Shown one piece after another: positions 33,350-33,514 of a DNA stretch of 33,514 nt (position 1 is its first letter; each line of letters opens with the position of its first letter). The stretch covers positions 1 through 33,514 of the forward strand of contig JADAKE010000018.1 of the NCBI GenBank assembly GCA_015680865.1, read 5' to 3'. The translations under genes and the position numbers were made by a program. Under the pieces are notes generated by a model. That model searched no databases. It worked only from the letters and a program-made list of their open reading frames with translations, and was not told where the DNA came from. Origin of the DNA: Enterococcus lacertideformus. Lineage in GTDB: Bacteria; Bacillota; Bacilli; Lactobacillales; Enterococcaceae.

Positions 33350-33514
33350 ATGATATTTCCTTTTTGGTTTGGGAATACTGGCTCTATACTTTTTGATGTT
33401 GGTAACTTTCGCTAACCTCTTTTTTGTGAATCAAAAATATAGAAAAGACGCTCTGAAATCCTTTAGAATTAATTTGGGCTCTACAATTTATGGGACTGAT
33501 GAATCAGAATTGAT
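33350..33514 (+). CDS. Partial membrane protein gene at right edge
   Basis: An open frame runs off the right edge. It encodes YFLFGLGILALYFLMLVTFA NLFFVNQKYRKDALKSFRIN, then LGSTIYGTDESEL: one membrane helix followed by a charged tail. In its own frame the first usable codon is TTG 33369 or ATG 33396. An ATG at 33350 would fit if one C of CC (33359-33360) were extra, giving MIFLFGLGILALY. The ribosome binding site is weak. The family is not recognised from this short part. Confidence 0.4.

Noticed and set aside
1..33514. CRISPR arrays, tRNA genes, complete insertion sequences or prophage
   Set aside because: No regularly spaced repeats, no cloverleaf-like sequence and no transposase, integrase or phage gene could be recognised by reading.

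Overview
The window looks like chromosomal DNA of a low-GC Gram-positive lactic acid bacterium, most likely an Enterococcus of the E. faecium/durans/hirae type. This rests on AT-rich composition, AGGAGG-type ribosome binding sites, RNase J2, an EF0361-like secreted chitinase, lone Rgg- and Mga-type regulators, the yunD-yutD-nagD-lit cluster, and dispersed 'GGCTGGGACAAA' intergenic hairpins. Species is inferred from protein resemblance only. No CRISPR array, complete insertion sequence or prophage was recognised.

Layout. Positions 1-151 hold two tandem, exactly 17-bp-spaced promoters pointing off the left edge, as expected upstream of an rRNA operon. At 0.5-5.4 kb are a Nudix-like hypothetical protein, an S1-domain protein (cvfD/yugI-like), a PatB/MalY C-S lyase, a cyclophilin, a ferredoxin-NADP reductase and a YutG/PgpA-like phosphatase. 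At 5.5-9.1 kb is a minus-strand cluster: yunD-like metallophosphatase, yutD, nagD-like HAD phosphatase and a Lit/DUF1461 membrane protein. At 9.3-10.9 kb are the SRP RNA, tadA and a divergent PucR-type regulator. At 11-13.6 kb are a small membrane protein, a TetR regulator and a lone Mga-like regulator. At 13.7-20.4 kb are a YugP metallopeptidase, PhnA/YjdM, the ytkL-ytoI-nrnA operon, a YbaK deacylase and rnjB. At 20.4-22 kb is a poorly coding accessory-like stretch with gene debris and small ORFs. At 22-26.6 kb are csbD and a peptide-use cluster (iadA, yfcC, SIS protein). At 25.8-27.3 kb lie two good small-RNA candidates and several hairpins. At 27.4-29.8 kb are a small membrane protein, galU and gpsA. 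At 30.3-33.5 kb are a secreted GH18 chitinase, a divergent Rgg regulator and the start of a further membrane protein.

The strongest overall signal is the number of broken reading frames. Nine recognisable conserved genes carry 1-base indels, nearly all in single-base runs of 5-9 nt (cvfD, cyclophilin, lit, yunD, pucR-like, small membrane protein, Mga-like, ybaK three times, galU). This pattern suggests homopolymer sequencing or assembly error, or less likely slippage-based decay. A second class is in-frame nonsense codons in peptide and chitin genes (yfcC, the SIS gene twice, chitinase). These look like real loss of accessory catabolism. I found no clearly novel multigene system. The best leads for undescribed biology are the two promoter-plus-terminator sRNA candidates, the inverted-repeat operators beside lone regulators, and the small ORFs and gene debris upstream of rnjB.
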